In this document: positions 53,330-62,434 of the stretch, piece after piece
Numbering within the stretch: position 1 is the first letter of the stretch
Layout of the letters: every line of letters starts with the position of its first letter
DNA from: an uncultured Sutterella sp.
GTDB lineage: Bacteria > Pseudomonadota > Gammaproteobacteria > Burkholderiales > Burkholderiaceae_F
Length of the DNA stretch: 64,000 bases
NCBI GenBank assembly: GCA_900542805.1
Contig: UQOW01000008.1
Span: 1-64,000 of the forward strand
Direction of reading: 5' to 3'
Position numbers and translations under genes: made by a program
Notes under the pieces: model-generated
Database searches by the model: none
Told to the model about the DNA's origin: nothing
What the model saw: the letters and a program-made list of their open reading frames with translations, nothing else

Positions 53330-53544
53330 AGGGCGCAAAAGAGAAGGCGCGGACGCACTTTCGGGGCGCTTTTTAGGATCAGGGTCTCGGGTCTTTTTGT
53401 GTAGAATTGCAAAAACTTCTGCCCGATCGGGACAGAAACGGCAAACCGCGATTGTTTGCTCGCTGTTTGTTTTCATTCGGTCGATTCCGAACGATTAAAA
53501 GCGTCTTCGGAACGCGCCGCAAGTTTCGTGAACAAGGAAATGTG

Positions 53545-54807
53545 ATGTCTTTGCAGATTATTAATGATCAGCCCGAAATGTTTAACGCAGTCATCAAAGT
53601 CATCGGCGTGGGCGGCGGCGGAGGAAATGCCGTTGAGCACATGATTGACAATGAGGCGCAGGGCATCACGTTCATTGCTGCCAACACCGATCAGCAGGCC
53701 TTAAATCGCTCTCGAGCCGATATCATTATTCCGCTTGGGAAAACGGGGCTCGGGGCCGGTGCACGCCCCGAGGTCGGTGCTATGGCCGCGCAGGAAGCCA
53801 GCGAAAAAATTCGCGAGGCCTTAGAGGGCACCAACCTTTTATTTATCACAGCCGGTATGGGCGGCGGAACCGGAACGGGTGCCGCACCGGTTATTGCCGA
53901 GATTGCCAAACAGCTCGGAATTTTAACGATTGCCGTTGTGACCAAACCCTTCGGTTTTGAGGGGATGCGCCGCATGCGTCAAGCTCAGGCCGGCATTGAA
54001 AACTTAAAAGACAAGGTCGACAGTCTCATTGTCATTTTGAACGACAAACTTGAAGAAGAGGTCGGGGAAGATGCCACGATGCTCGACTGCTTTGCAGCGG
54101 CCGATGACGTGCTCTACAAGGCGTGTAACGGTATTGCGGAAATTATCCACACACCGGGCTTGATTAACGTGGACTTTGAAGACTTAAAGACCGTGATGGG
54201 AGCGCGCGGAACGGCCATGATGGGAACGGCCACGGCGGCCGGCGATCACCGTGCGCACGAAGCGGCCGAACGGGCCATTACCTGTCCGCTTCTGGAAGGT
54301 GCCAATTTGCAGGGTGCCCGCGGACTCCTTGTGTATGTGACGGCTTCGGCGGCAACGATGAAGCAAAGCGAAGTACGCGAAGTAATGTCCATCATGAAGA
54401 ACTTCGTCAGTAAGGACGCCATCCAGATTGTCGGTACGGCCTTTGATAATGACATGGGCGAAGAGCTTCGCGTGACGGTGGTGGCGACGGGTCTGGATAC
54501 GCCCGAATCGGAGGCAGGAGCCGCTACTGTTTTTAAGCCCTTTATCATCAACAATGCGGCAGCCGGGACGGCAAAACCGGTTGCAGCAACGACAACTCCC
54601 GAGCCTGTGGAGCAGCCTCAGGCCGAAGCTGATGTCAAGGCCCCCGGCGCTCCGGCCCAGTTCGACCAAGCGCCCTCGGCGCCGACCGAATCGATCTCTG
54701 CTACGCCGACAACCGTTGCCGAGCCCTTCTGGAAGAACCCTGCCGGACACGCTTCGTCTTCCTTTGATGTGCCGACCTTTATTCGCAACAACAGCGAGAA
54801 AAAGTAA
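53545..54807 (+). CDS. ftsZ: Cell division protein FtsZ
   Basis: A 420-residue tubulin homologue. It starts MSLQIINDQPEMFNAVIKVIGVGGGGGNAVEHMI, and has ITAGMGGGTGTGAAPVIAEIAK (tubulin signature), NVDFEDLKTVM and an Ala/Pro-rich linker of about 70 residues before the C-terminal peptide SSFDVPTFIRNNSEKK that binds FtsA and others. It forms the Z ring. AAGGAAA precedes the ATG at 53545; the frame upstream to 53407 is in the untranslated leader. lpxC follows by 13 bases. Confidence 0.97.
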   Translation: MSLQIINDQPEMFNAVIKVIGVGGGGGNAVEHMIDNEAQGITFIAANTDQQALNRSRADIIIPLGKTGLGAGARPEVGAMAAQEASEKIREALEGTNLLFITAGMGGGTGTGAAPVIAEIAKQLGILTIAVVTKPFGFEGMRRMRQAQAGIENLKDKVDSLIVILNDKLEEEVGEDATMLDCFAAADDVLYKACNGIAEIIHTPGLINVDFEDLKTVMGARGTAMMGTATAAGDHRAHEAAERAITCPLLEGANLQGARGLLVYVTASAATMKQSEVREVMSIMKNFVSKDAIQIVGTAFDNDMGEELRVTVVATGLDTPESEAGAATVFKPFIINNAAAGTAKPVAATTTPEPVEQPQAEADVKAPGAPAQFDQAPSAPTESISATPTTVAEPFWKNPAGHASSSFDVPTFIRNNSEKK

Positions 54808-54820
54808 AGGGTATCCGTCG

Positions 54821-55687
54821 ATGATCAAGCAAAAAACGTTGGCATCGGAGGCCACGGTAAACGGCATCGGACTGCATTCGGGAAAAGAAATCTGCATGCG
54901 GATTATGCCGGCGCCGGAAAATTTCGGAATTCGCTTTCGTCGTACGGACATCACGCCGGCGGTCGAGATTCTCGCTCAGGCCACGCGCGTCAATGACACG
55001 CGTCTTGCAACCGCTGTCTTTGAAGGGAAGGTGTTCGTTTCCACAATCGAGCATTTAATGAGCGCGCTGTGCGGTCTTTCGGTCGATAACGCCCTCATTG
55101 AGGTCAATGCTCCGGAAACGCCGATTCTCGACGGATCGGCCTTAGGATACACAGACTTAATGGAACGCGCCGGAATCGTTGAGCAAGACGCGCCGCGTCG
55201 CTTTTGCCGCATCAGAAAGACCGTTCGTGTCACCGAGGGCGACAAGTGGGCAAAGCTTGAGCCCTTTGAGGGTTTTACCGCCGAGTTCACGATTGCCTTT
55301 AATAATCCCGTGATTGACAAAACCGTCCAGACCGTCTCGTTTCATTCCGAGAGCGATGACTACGTCAAAGCGGTTGCGTACGCACGCACGTTTTGTTTTG
55401 CCGAAGACGTCAAGAAAATGCATGCCGCGGGCCTGGCATTAGGTGGATCGCTTGAAAACGCCGTTGTCGTCGAAGGGGATGCGATTCTTAACCCCGAGGG
55501 CCTAAGAGCTCCAGATGAGTTCGCCAAGCATAAGCTCCTAGATTCCATCGGGGATCTGTACGTCCTAGGGTTCCCCCTTTATGCCAAATACAGCGCCTAC
55601 AAATCCGGGCACGGACTGAATAACCGACTGCTCCGCACGGTGCTTTCTGAAAAGGACGCTTGGGAAATCGTCTCTCAGGAGGTCTGA
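54821..55687 (+). CDS. lpxC: UDP-3-O-acyl-N-acetylglucosamine deacetylase
   Basis: A 288-residue zinc amidohydrolase starting MIKQKTLASEATVNGIGLHSGKE. Zinc-site motifs are STIEHLMSAL, FAKHKLLDSIGDLYVLG (HxxxD) and the late KSGHGLNN. It performs the committed step of lipid A synthesis in the cytoplasm. It is about 15 residues shorter at the C-terminus than E. coli LpxC, with all catalytic residues kept. The 3' end overlaps the convergent dciA-like gene by 13 bases. Confidence 0.95.
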   Translation: MIKQKTLASEATVNGIGLHSGKEICMRIMPAPENFGIRFRRTDITPAVEILAQATRVNDTRLATAVFEGKVFVSTIEHLMSALCGLSVDNALIEVNAPETPILDGSALGYTDLMERAGIVEQDAPRRFCRIRKTVRVTEGDKWAKLEPFEGFTAEFTIAFNNPVIDKTVQTVSFHSESDDYVKAVAYARTFCFAEDVKKMHAAGLALGGSLENAVVVEGDAILNPEGLRAPDEFAKHKLLDSIGDLYVLGFPLYAKYSAYKSGHGLNNRLLRTVLSEKDAWEIVSQEV

Positions 55688-56154
55688 CGCAAGGTCTTCG
55701 CAAGTGACATGAGTGCGTTTCGCAAGGCCGTATCGCGTATAGTTTTTGCGCCCTTTTCCAGGCTTTCGGCCCCGGTCAGGGTCCCGGTGCGCGCCGGCGA
55801 CGTGCTTGGGACCACTCCCACGTCAAGGGGCTTGACGGTCGGCCTTACGACGATATCAAGCGCAAGAACGAAGCCTTTTTCCTGCAAGGCTGCCTCAAGG
55901 CGCGGCAAAACCTGTCGCAATTTTGTCTTTTGTAACGCATTGGGGACAAACAAAACAATTTTTTTATCGGTCACGCGCACACAGGAGATATTCGTCCAAT
56001 CCGGCCCGCGACAAACGCTTTGAAGAATCGGCGAGAGAATCGATAAAACGCGCCTGGAGTTCGCGAGGGCCTGAGTTAAGGTGTCGGCACCATCTGCTAC
56101 CCCGAGGGCATACTCGGAGAGGCGTTTGGGGTAATTATTCGAAATTGTCGACAT
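55675..56154 (-). CDS. dciA: DUF721/DciA-like protein
   Basis: A 159-residue basic protein lying between lpxC and secA on the opposite strand, where betaproteobacteria keep a DUF721/DciA-type gene. The N-terminal part is a DUF721-like fold (TNISCVRVTDKKIVLFVPNALQKTKLRQVLPRLEAAL). DciA proteins help load the replicative helicase DnaB in bacteria lacking DnaC. Sequence identity is weak, so the call depends partly on synteny. Its 3' end overlaps lpxC by 13 bases. Confidence 0.65.
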   Translation of the reverse strand: MSTISNNYPKRLSEYALGVADGADTLTQALANSRRVLSILSPILQSVCRGPDWTNISCVRVTDKKIVLFVPNALQKTKLRQVLPRLEAALQEKGFVLALDIVVRPTVKPLDVGVVPSTSPARTGTLTGAESLEKGAKTIRDTALRNALMSLAKTLRQTS

Positions 56155-56230
56155 AGAAACGGACGCGGTCCATAGGCCTAGCTCAGGCGCAGTTTAACGG
56201 TTTTTTGCGCTTTCTAACCGAATTGCCGTG

Positions 56231-56239
56231 TGCGATAAT
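56231..56239 (+). promoter_or_regulatory. Candidate extended -10 promoter of secA
   Basis: TGCGATAAT has the TGn extension and a good -10 hexamer (GATAAT, 56234-56239). No strong -35 is seen at the right spacing. A start near 56246 gives a leader of about 80 bases before secA. Confidence 0.4.
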
Positions 56240-56327
56240 GCACGTTCTGTATTCGGCCCTTGCTTGAAGAAAAGTTAGGTACCGTTCCTGCTGATTGCAA
56301 ATCGATTTTTTAGGGTTCATTTTCCGT

Positions 56328-58979
56328 ATGTTTGATTCATTCCTGACGAAGATTTTCGGTAGCCGTAACGAGCGTTTGATTAAGCAATACCGTCGCAAGG
56401 TTGCGCTCATCAATAAGCTTGAGCCTGCGATTCAGAAATTGACCGATGCGGAGCTTGCGCAAAAAACCGAAGAGTTCCGTGCGCGTTATGCCAAGGGCGA
56501 GACACTGGAAAAGCTCTTGCCGGAAGCCTTTGCCGTTGCCCGGGAAGCGAGTTTCCGTGTTCTCGGACAGCGTCCTTACGATGTGCAGTTAATCGGTGCG
56601 ATGGTTTTAAACGACAACAAGATTGCCGAAATGCGCACGGGGGAAGGTAAGACCTTAACGGCTGTCATGGCCGTGTATTTAAACGCCATTGCCGGAAAAG
56701 GCGTACACGTTGTGACCGTGAACGATTACCTGGCTTCGCGTGATGCGGCCTGGATGGGGCACGTCTATAACTTTCTGGGTCTTACAGTCGGAACGATTTT
56801 GTCGTCCGTACAGGATACCGAAAGTAAGCGTAAGGCCTATGCGGCCGATGTGACGTACGGTACCAATAACGAATTCGGGTTTGACTACCTACGTGACAAT
56901 ATGGAATACGAAGTGAGCCATCGCCGTCAGCGGGGTCTTTTTTATGCCATCGTCGACGAGGTGGACTCGATTTTGATCGATGAAGCGAGAACGCCGCTCA
57001 TTATCTCGGGCTCGGCTGAGGACAGCACGGAACTGTACCGTCAGGTCAACGACATCCCGGCGCTTTTGATTCGTCAGAAGGAAGAAAAGGGACCGGGCGA
57101 CTACTGGGTCGACGAAAAGCAGCATCAGGTGTACCTATCGGATGCCGGTCATGAGCACGTGGAAAAGATTTTGATTGAGCGCGGCATGATCAAAGACAAC
57201 ACGAGTCTTTACTCGGCGCAAAACATCATGATTATGAGCCACTTGATTGCCTCGCTTCGCGCCCATACGCTTTTCCATCGCGACCAGCACTACGTGGTTC
57301 AAAACGGCGAGATTGTCATTGTGGACGAGTTTACGGGACGCCTCATGCCCGGTCGCCGTTGGTCCGACGGTCTGCATCAGGCCATCGAGGCCAAGGAAGG
57401 CGTGGAGATTAAGCAGGAAAACCAAACCCTTGCCTCCATTACGTTCCAGAACTATTTCCGTATGTACAAGAAGCTTGCGGGTATGACGGGGACGGCCGAC
57501 ACGGAAGCCTACGAATTCCAGGACATTTACGGTTTGGAAACGGTGGTGATTCCTACGCACCGTAAGATGATTCGTGTCGACGAGCAAGACAAAGTCTTTA
57601 GGACCGAAGAAGAAAAGTACCGGGCTATCATTCGTGATATTCAGGCCTGCCATGCACGCCATCAACCGGTTTTGGTCGGTACGACCTCTATTGAAAATTC
57701 CGAGCGCCTTTCCAAGATGCTCGACAAACTCGGCATTGACCACAACGTGCTAAACGCCAAGCAGCACGAACGCGAAGCGCAGGTCATTCTCGAGGCCGGA
57801 CGCCCCGGTGTCGTGACGATTGCGACAAACATGGCAGGTCGCGGTACCGATATTGTTTTGGGCGGCGGAATCAACAAGCGCCTGGATGAAATTAACTTTG
57901 ATAATGAGCTGACGGATGAAGAAAAGAAAAAGCGCTCCGATGCCGTCAAGGCCGATTGGCTCAAGTTGCACGATGAGGTAGTGGCCGCCGGGGGGCTTCG
58001 CATCATCGGTAGTGAGCGCCATGAGTCGCGCCGCATTGACAATCAGCTGCGCGGACGTTCGGGACGTCAGGGTGACCCGGGAAGTTCCGTCTTCTACCTT
58101 TCGATGGAAGATCAGCTCCTACGCATTTTCGGCGGCGACAGAATGCGCGCCATTGCCGACAGGCTCAAGCTTGAAAAGGACGTGGCCATCGAATCGAAGA
58201 TGCTCAGCCGCATGATTGAATCGGCGCAGCGCAAGGTCGAAGGACATAACTACGACATCCGTAAACAGCTTTTGGAATTTGACGATGTCCAAAACGATCA
58301 GCGTCAGGAAATCTATCGGCTACGTAACGAGATTTTGGAAAATAACGACGTGGCTGAAGGAATGAAGGAATTGCGCCACGGGTACTTTACGAGGTTGTTC
58401 CGCTCGTACGTGCCGGCCGAAACCGTCGAAGAGCAGTGGGATTTGGCCGGGTTAATGAAGGTGCTCAAAGAGCAGTGGGGTTTGGATATTCCCATGCAGG
58501 CGATGCTCGAGGAAAGTAACGAGACGACCGATGAGGATTTGCTCAATAAGCTTTTAGCCGAGAGCGACCGCGTCTTGCGTGAAAAAGAAGAAATCGTCGG
58601 ACACGAATCTTGGACCAATTTCAGTAAGAGCGTCTTACTGCAGATGATTGACTCGATGTGGCGACAGCACCTGCAGGCCCTGGATGCCTTGCGCATGGGC
58701 GTTTTCTTGAGAAGCTACGCAGCTAAGCAGCCCAAGCAGGAATACAAGCGTGAAGCGTTCTCGATGTTTGAAACGCTTCTCGATAATATCGCCGAATCGG
58801 TCTCGCGCATTCTTATGCGTGTGCAGATTCAGGTTCAGGACGACTCGGCCGAAACCATTGCCAAGCAAAAACGCGAAGCTGAGGCCGCCGGCATTGATTT
58901 TTCCAATGTCGGACGCAACGATCCGTGCCCGTGCGGTTCGGGTAAGAAATACAAGGATTGCCACGGACGGCTCGCTTAA
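56328..58979 (+). CDS. secA: Protein translocase ATPase SecA
   Basis: A 883-residue motor. NBD1 has MRTGEGKTLTAVMAVYLNA (Walker A) and the DEAD-like VDEVDSILIDEARTPLIISG; the preprotein-binding insert follows; NBD2 has TNMAGRGTDIVLGGG and IIGSERHESRRIDNQLRGRSGRQGDPG; the C-terminus ends in a zinc SEC-C motif NDPCPCGSGKKYKDCHG. It drives Sec export at the inner membrane with SecYEG and the SecDF/YajC encoded at 5.3-8.6 kb. ATG 56328 is the family start; RBS AGGG is 12 bases away, so initiation may be weak. Confidence 0.97.
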   Translation: MFDSFLTKIFGSRNERLIKQYRRKVALINKLEPAIQKLTDAELAQKTEEFRARYAKGETLEKLLPEAFAVAREASFRVLGQRPYDVQLIGAMVLNDNKIAEMRTGEGKTLTAVMAVYLNAIAGKGVHVVTVNDYLASRDAAWMGHVYNFLGLTVGTILSSVQDTESKRKAYAADVTYGTNNEFGFDYLRDNMEYEVSHRRQRGLFYAIVDEVDSILIDEARTPLIISGSAEDSTELYRQVNDIPALLIRQKEEKGPGDYWVDEKQHQVYLSDAGHEHVEKILIERGMIKDNTSLYSAQNIMIMSHLIASLRAHTLFHRDQHYVVQNGEIVIVDEFTGRLMPGRRWSDGLHQAIEAKEGVEIKQENQTLASITFQNYFRMYKKLAGMTGTADTEAYEFQDIYGLETVVIPTHRKMIRVDEQDKVFRTEEEKYRAIIRDIQACHARHQPVLVGTTSIENSERLSKMLDKLGIDHNVLNAKQHEREAQVILEAGRPGVVTIATNMAGRGTDIVLGGGINKRLDEINFDNELTDEEKKKRSDAVKADWLKLHDEVVAAGGLRIIGSERHESRRIDNQLRGRSGRQGDPGSSVFYLSMEDQLLRIFGGDRMRAIADRLKLEKDVAIESKMLSRMIESAQRKVEGHNYDIRKQLLEFDDVQNDQRQEIYRLRNEILENNDVAEGMKELRHGYFTRLFRSYVPAETVEEQWDLAGLMKVLKEQWGLDIPMQAMLEESNETTDEDLLNKLLAESDRVLREKEEIVGHESWTNFSKSVLLQMIDSMWRQHLQALDALRMGVFLRSYAAKQPKQEYKREAFSMFETLLDNIAESVSRILMRVQIQVQDDSAETIAKQKREAEAAGIDFSNVGRNDPCPCGSGKKYKDCHGRLA

Positions 58980-59054
58980 TTCGGTTTTTTGTAAAAATAA
59001 CCATCAAGGCAGCGTGGCAGGGTTTCCCTTGTTGCGCTGTTTTTGTCCGATGCC

Positions 59055-59501
59055 ATGAAAGAAAAGAGAATCGTTTTCGGAAAAGAGCTTTTTGCCGCCG
59101 GAGCCTGTGCCTCGTTTGTCAAAGACGCAGGACGCGTTGCCGTCGATGTGCGAGCCGCGTTTTCCATTGACCCGACAGACGTGCGAAAACGCCTTGCCAC
59201 ACATTCGTTTATTGAGTTTGTGCAGATTTCAACCGGGGCGTGTCTCGTGCAGGCTAAGGATCCGGAAACCGGAGACATCCAACCGCCTTGCATCTTTTTA
59301 CTGACAGATGCCTCGTTATCGAACGACGTGTTACGACAAATCGGAAAACGCATTTGCTCGGAACTTTCGTATGCGGTCTTTTTGTTTGCTAACGGCAAAG
59401 CCGATATGAAACCGGTTCAAACCGACAAGGATCCGCGCTTTGAGTCCTTTGCTCAAACGTTGTCTTCTTTAGCGCGTCGCCTTTTTGAGGATAAACGATG
59501 A
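59055..59501 (+). CDS. Hypothetical protein between secA and mutT
   Basis: A 148-residue soluble protein I do not recognise. It begins MKEKRIVFGKELFAAGA, is rich in acidic and basic residues, and has no signal peptide or membrane span. The end overlaps the start of the mutT-like gene by 4 bases, so the two are translationally coupled. A TTG at 59043 also opens the frame. Conserved neighbours suggest it is real, but no function can be given. Confidence 0.55.
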   Translation: MKEKRIVFGKELFAAGACASFVKDAGRVAVDVRAAFSIDPTDVRKRLATHSFIEFVQISTGACLVQAKDPETGDIQPPCIFLLTDASLSNDVLRQIGKRICSELSYAVFLFANGKADMKPVQTDKDPRFESFAQTLSSLARRLFEDKR

Positions 59502-60154
59502 GGCGTCCGATAACGCAAGTTGCCTGCGGCGTTTTAATCGACAAGAAGGGGCGTTTTCTTTTAGGCTCTCGCCCGGAGGGAAAACCCTGCGCAGGTTTTT
59601 GGGAATTTCCGGGCGGAAAACTCGAACCAGGCGAGACGCCTTCTCAGGCGCTGTCTCGAGAACTCAAAGAAGAACTCGGTCTTACAATCGGCGAATCGTT
59701 TCCGTGGTTTGTCATGGAGCACGACTATCCGCACGGCTATGTAAGGCTTCACTTTCGTCGGTGCTTTGCTTGGGAAGGAGCCCCTCGCGCTCTAGAGCAC
59801 CAAGAGTTTGTTTGGATTGCTTCGTCCTCCGAGCTTGCCGGGCGAAAGAATCTCCCGATGAATCCGCTCATCGCCGAACGCGTGGCTTTGCCGGACGTTA
59901 CTCGACTGACAGGTGAGATGCGATTGGAAAATATGCAAGGACTTATTCCCGAGCGAGGGGTGATTCTGAGTACGCCCGAAGCCGTGCATGAGGCGGCCTC
60001 GGCCGGTCTTCTTTATGCGGTTGCGTCACCCGGTTCGGAACGACTTCTTTTGGCAACGCAAGAAAGCGAATTGCCGCTTTACGTTTTCGGCAGGCGAGAG
60101 GAACTTAACGCCTGGCGAAAAAAGGGTGCACACGGCGTTGTCGTCGCCGCCTAG
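59498..60154 (+). CDS. mutT: Nudix hydrolase (MutT-like) with a C-terminal extension
   Basis: A 218-residue protein. The Nudix box is canonical: GGKLEPGETPSQALSRELKEELGL, with WEFPGG before it. This fold hydrolyses nucleoside triphosphates linked to X, classically 8-oxo-dGTP. The first 130 residues are the MutT domain; the remaining 85 read like a trimmed ThiE/TMP-synthase-like tail (GLIPERGVILSTPEAVHEAASAGLLYAVAS), shorter than the fusions known in betaproteobacteria. The 3' end overlaps yacG on the opposite strand by 4 bases. Confidence 0.88.
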   Translation: MRRPITQVACGVLIDKKGRFLLGSRPEGKPCAGFWEFPGGKLEPGETPSQALSRELKEELGLTIGESFPWFVMEHDYPHGYVRLHFRRCFAWEGAPRALEHQEFVWIASSSELAGRKNLPMNPLIAERVALPDVTRLTGEMRLENMQGLIPERGVILSTPEAVHEAASAGLLYAVASPGSERLLLATQESELPLYVFGRREELNAWRKKGAHGVVVAA

Positions 60155-60369
60155 GACGATTTGTCCTCGGTCTTTTGAGCCAGTTGCCGTTTGGCTTCTT
60201 GAGCTAACAGTTCGGGATCAGCCGAGCCCGGAGTGCCTTCAATGCGGTAGGCGCCGCTTGCCCAAGCCCCTAAGTCGATAATCTTGCAACGCTCCGAGCA
60301 AAAGGGGCGCCACGGGCTTTTGACGTCGTATTCGTGCAGACGTTTGCAGGTCGGGCATTTCACGAGCAT
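60151..60369 (-). CDS. yacG: DNA gyrase inhibitor YacG
   Basis: A 72-residue zinc protein starting MLVKCPTCKRLHEY (ATG 60369). The four zinc Cys are CPTC and CSERC, separated by about 18 residues. Family members inhibit gyrase by binding GyrB and are found next to coaE in many proteobacteria. The GyrB-binding tail is basic and acidic mixed. The frame up to 60399 is longer but lacks family similarity. It is in the yacG-coaE neighbourhood, with the usual zapD missing. Confidence 0.9.
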   Translation of the reverse strand: MLVKCPTCKRLHEYDVKSPWRPFCSERCKIIDLGAWASGAYRIEGTPGSADPELLAQEAKRQLAQKTEDKSS

Positions 60370-60611
60370 GGCTGTTCTCTCTTTGTGGTTTCGGCTCAAT
60401 CTTAACGAATCTGACGGAAAACGTGGCTAAGTGTCTTCAAAAGCAACTGAGCTGACTCTGTCCGAAAGATTCGGATCTTGCAGCAAAAGATAACTGCGCT
60501 AAGCCGTCTATAGCAAGGGTCGCAACGTTTTCTCACGGTTTTCCTTTGTAGCTACGTTTTGATGCGGGGCACAGAAAAACTTACGGAATGAAACGAGAGG
60601 GGCGTGCGATA

Positions 60612-61226
60612 CTACGAACGGTAAGAGGTCTTGTCGACAAGCGCTATATATTTGGAATGAAGAAGCGATACGGCTTCTTTTAATTCTTGCAAAGTGCCGT
60701 TATTGACAAGAACGTCGTCGGCAACGGCAAGACGGCTTTCACGCGAGATTTGACAGGCAACAATGGCGCGGGCCGTCGCCTCGGGGATATTTCGCAGGCG
60801 CATCATGCGTTCGATTTGCACGCATTCGGGGACATCGACAACCAAAAGACGGTTTGCGAGGGTTCGCCAAGTGTTTTTTTCTACCAGCAAGGCTGCCTCG
60901 AGTACCACATAGGGTCCCCGACTCGATAAAACGGCCTTCTTGAGATCTTGGGCAATGAGAGGATGCAAGATGGCTTCAAGCCGATTGCGTGCTACCTTGT
61001 CGTGAAAAACAAGCTCTCGCATACGAGGGCGATCTAAGGCGCCGTCCGAAATGAAATCTCGTCCGAAGGTTTTCTCAATGGCGCAAAGTGCTTTCCCTCC
61101 GTGTCCCGTAAGTGCGTGCGAGACGGCATCGGCATCAATCAGTGTGGCACCGAGAGCCTGAAAGAGTGCGCCGGCCGTGGATTTTCCGCTTGCAGCGCCT
61201 CCTGTGAGTCCGACAATGAAGGTCAT
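60612..61226 (-). CDS. coaE: Dephospho-CoA kinase
   Basis: A 204-residue P-loop kinase opening MTFIVGLTGGAASGKSTAGALF, with LIDADAVSHAL and the lid segment LRNIPEATARAIVACQI. It does the last step of CoA synthesis. Sequence elements DADAVSH and VLEAALLVEKNTWRTLANRLLVVD are typical. The 212-base gap to yacG contains no gene I can support. Confidence 0.95.
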   Translation of the reverse strand: MTFIVGLTGGAASGKSTAGALFQALGATLIDADAVSHALTGHGGKALCAIEKTFGRDFISDGALDRPRMRELVFHDKVARNRLEAILHPLIAQDLKKAVLSSRGPYVVLEAALLVEKNTWRTLANRLLVVDVPECVQIERMMRLRNIPEATARAIVACQISRESRLAVADDVLVNNGTLQELKEAVSLLHSKYIALVDKTSYRS

Positions 61227-61264
61227 AGGGTCGTATGCGTAACAAAACGCCTTAGACTATAACA

Positions 61265-61292
61265 AAGATGCCCTCGCATCGGAGGGCATCTT
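61265..61292 (-). terminator. Terminator downstream of tRNA-Pro(CGG)
   Basis: Perfect 11-base stem AAGATGCCCTC / GAGGGCATCTT with a 6-base loop on the minus strand, followed by TGTTATAG (few T). It lies 35 bases beyond the tRNA-Pro 3' end and should end its transcript; the same hairpin read on the plus strand ends with TTCGGGG. Confidence 0.6.
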
Positions 61293-61325
61293 CGGGGAAG
61301 AAGGTATCACGCATCTTCCGTAAAA

Positions 61326-61403
<78 letters not shown>

Positions 61404-61421
61404 AATGTTGCATTTTTTGAC

Positions 61422-62411
61422 CTAAAAATCTCGGTCAACTGCAAGGGTCAGGAACTTTATCAGAGAATCTCGGAAAAGTCCACCCGGTAGTTGCTCAATT
61501 GCCTCTTTGCCGAGGCGAACTTGGTCATGAGCTGTTGCCAAAGATCGCTTAAGTGCTCCGGTTTTTTCGATGACGGCCTCGATGGCTTGAAAGTCTCCGT
61601 GCCCCGCTCGAACGGCCTCACGAATTAATCGCCGATCCGATTCGTCTGCTTTTTGCATGGCATACAAAAGCGGCAAGGTCACTTTCCCTTCGCGCAAATC
61701 CGCGCCGAGGACTTTTCCGGTTTCTTGTGTACTTCCGGCGTAATCGAGAATGTCGTCGACAATCTGAAAGGCGTTTCCGAGTCTGAGGGCGTATTCTCGG
61801 CAGGCAGCTTCTTGGGCTTGTGTGGCCGGAGAAATCGCTGCGGCCATGCCGGCGGCAGCCACAAAAAGGCAGGCCGTCTTCCGTTCAATAACGGCAAAGT
61901 AAGAGGCCTCGTCGATATCGGGGTTGTGTGCGTTTTTTAGTTGCAGAACCTCGCCTTCGCTTAACCGGTTGGCTGCATCGGAAAGCGCCTGCATGACGCG
62001 CAGACTACCTGTTTTGACCATCATCTGAAAGGATCGTGTGTAAAGGAAGTCTCCGACAAGAACGGCCTGGGGATTGCCCCATTTGGCGTTGGCTGTCGGA
62101 CGTCCTCTGCGCATTAATCCCTCGTCGACGACATCGTCGTGCATGAGTGTTGCTGTGTGAAGGATTTCAATGACGGCCCCTAAGTAGGCGGCTTTGTGCT
62201 CATCGGCTCCGAGTGCACGTGCCATGAGAATCAGGAGGGCAGGGCGCATACGCTTACCCCCGGCCTGAGTAATGTATGAGGCAATGTCGTGCACCTGGCT
62301 GACAGCGCTTTTGACTTCGTTGGCAATGATGGATTCAACTTCAAGCATGTTTTGGGCAATCGGTAAGAGAGCTGCCTGAAGGATTTTCTTTCGTTGGTCG
62401 GATTGCGTCAT
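61422..62411 (-). CDS. ispB: Polyprenyl diphosphate synthase (octaprenyl-type)
   Basis: A 329-residue trans-isoprenyl synthase. The two Asp-rich motifs are LMHDDVVDEG (first) and FQIVDDILDYAG (second), with GGKRMRPALLILMARALG near the N-terminus. It builds the quinone side chain, here presumably for menaquinone (see menB/menE). Chain length is not certain from sequence. It is the gene before tRNA-Pro(CGG). Confidence 0.9.
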   Translation of the reverse strand: MTQSDQRKKILQAALLPIAQNMLEVESIIANEVKSAVSQVHDIASYITQAGGKRMRPALLILMARALGADEHKAAYLGAVIEILHTATLMHDDVVDEGLMRRGRPTANAKWGNPQAVLVGDFLYTRSFQMMVKTGSLRVMQALSDAANRLSEGEVLQLKNAHNPDIDEASYFAVIERKTACLFVAAAGMAAAISPATQAQEAACREYALRLGNAFQIVDDILDYAGSTQETGKVLGADLREGKVTLPLLYAMQKADESDRRLIREAVRAGHGDFQAIEAVIEKTGALKRSLATAHDQVRLGKEAIEQLPGGLFRDSLIKFLTLAVDRDF

Positions 62412-62434
62412 GCGTTACCCGCGTATCAGTTTGA

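Noticed and set aside
54184..54954. 256-residue antisense frame across ftsZ/lpxC
   Set aside because: Composition rich in Arg and Gly due to the Ala/Pro-rich FtsZ linker on the other strand; no family match seen.
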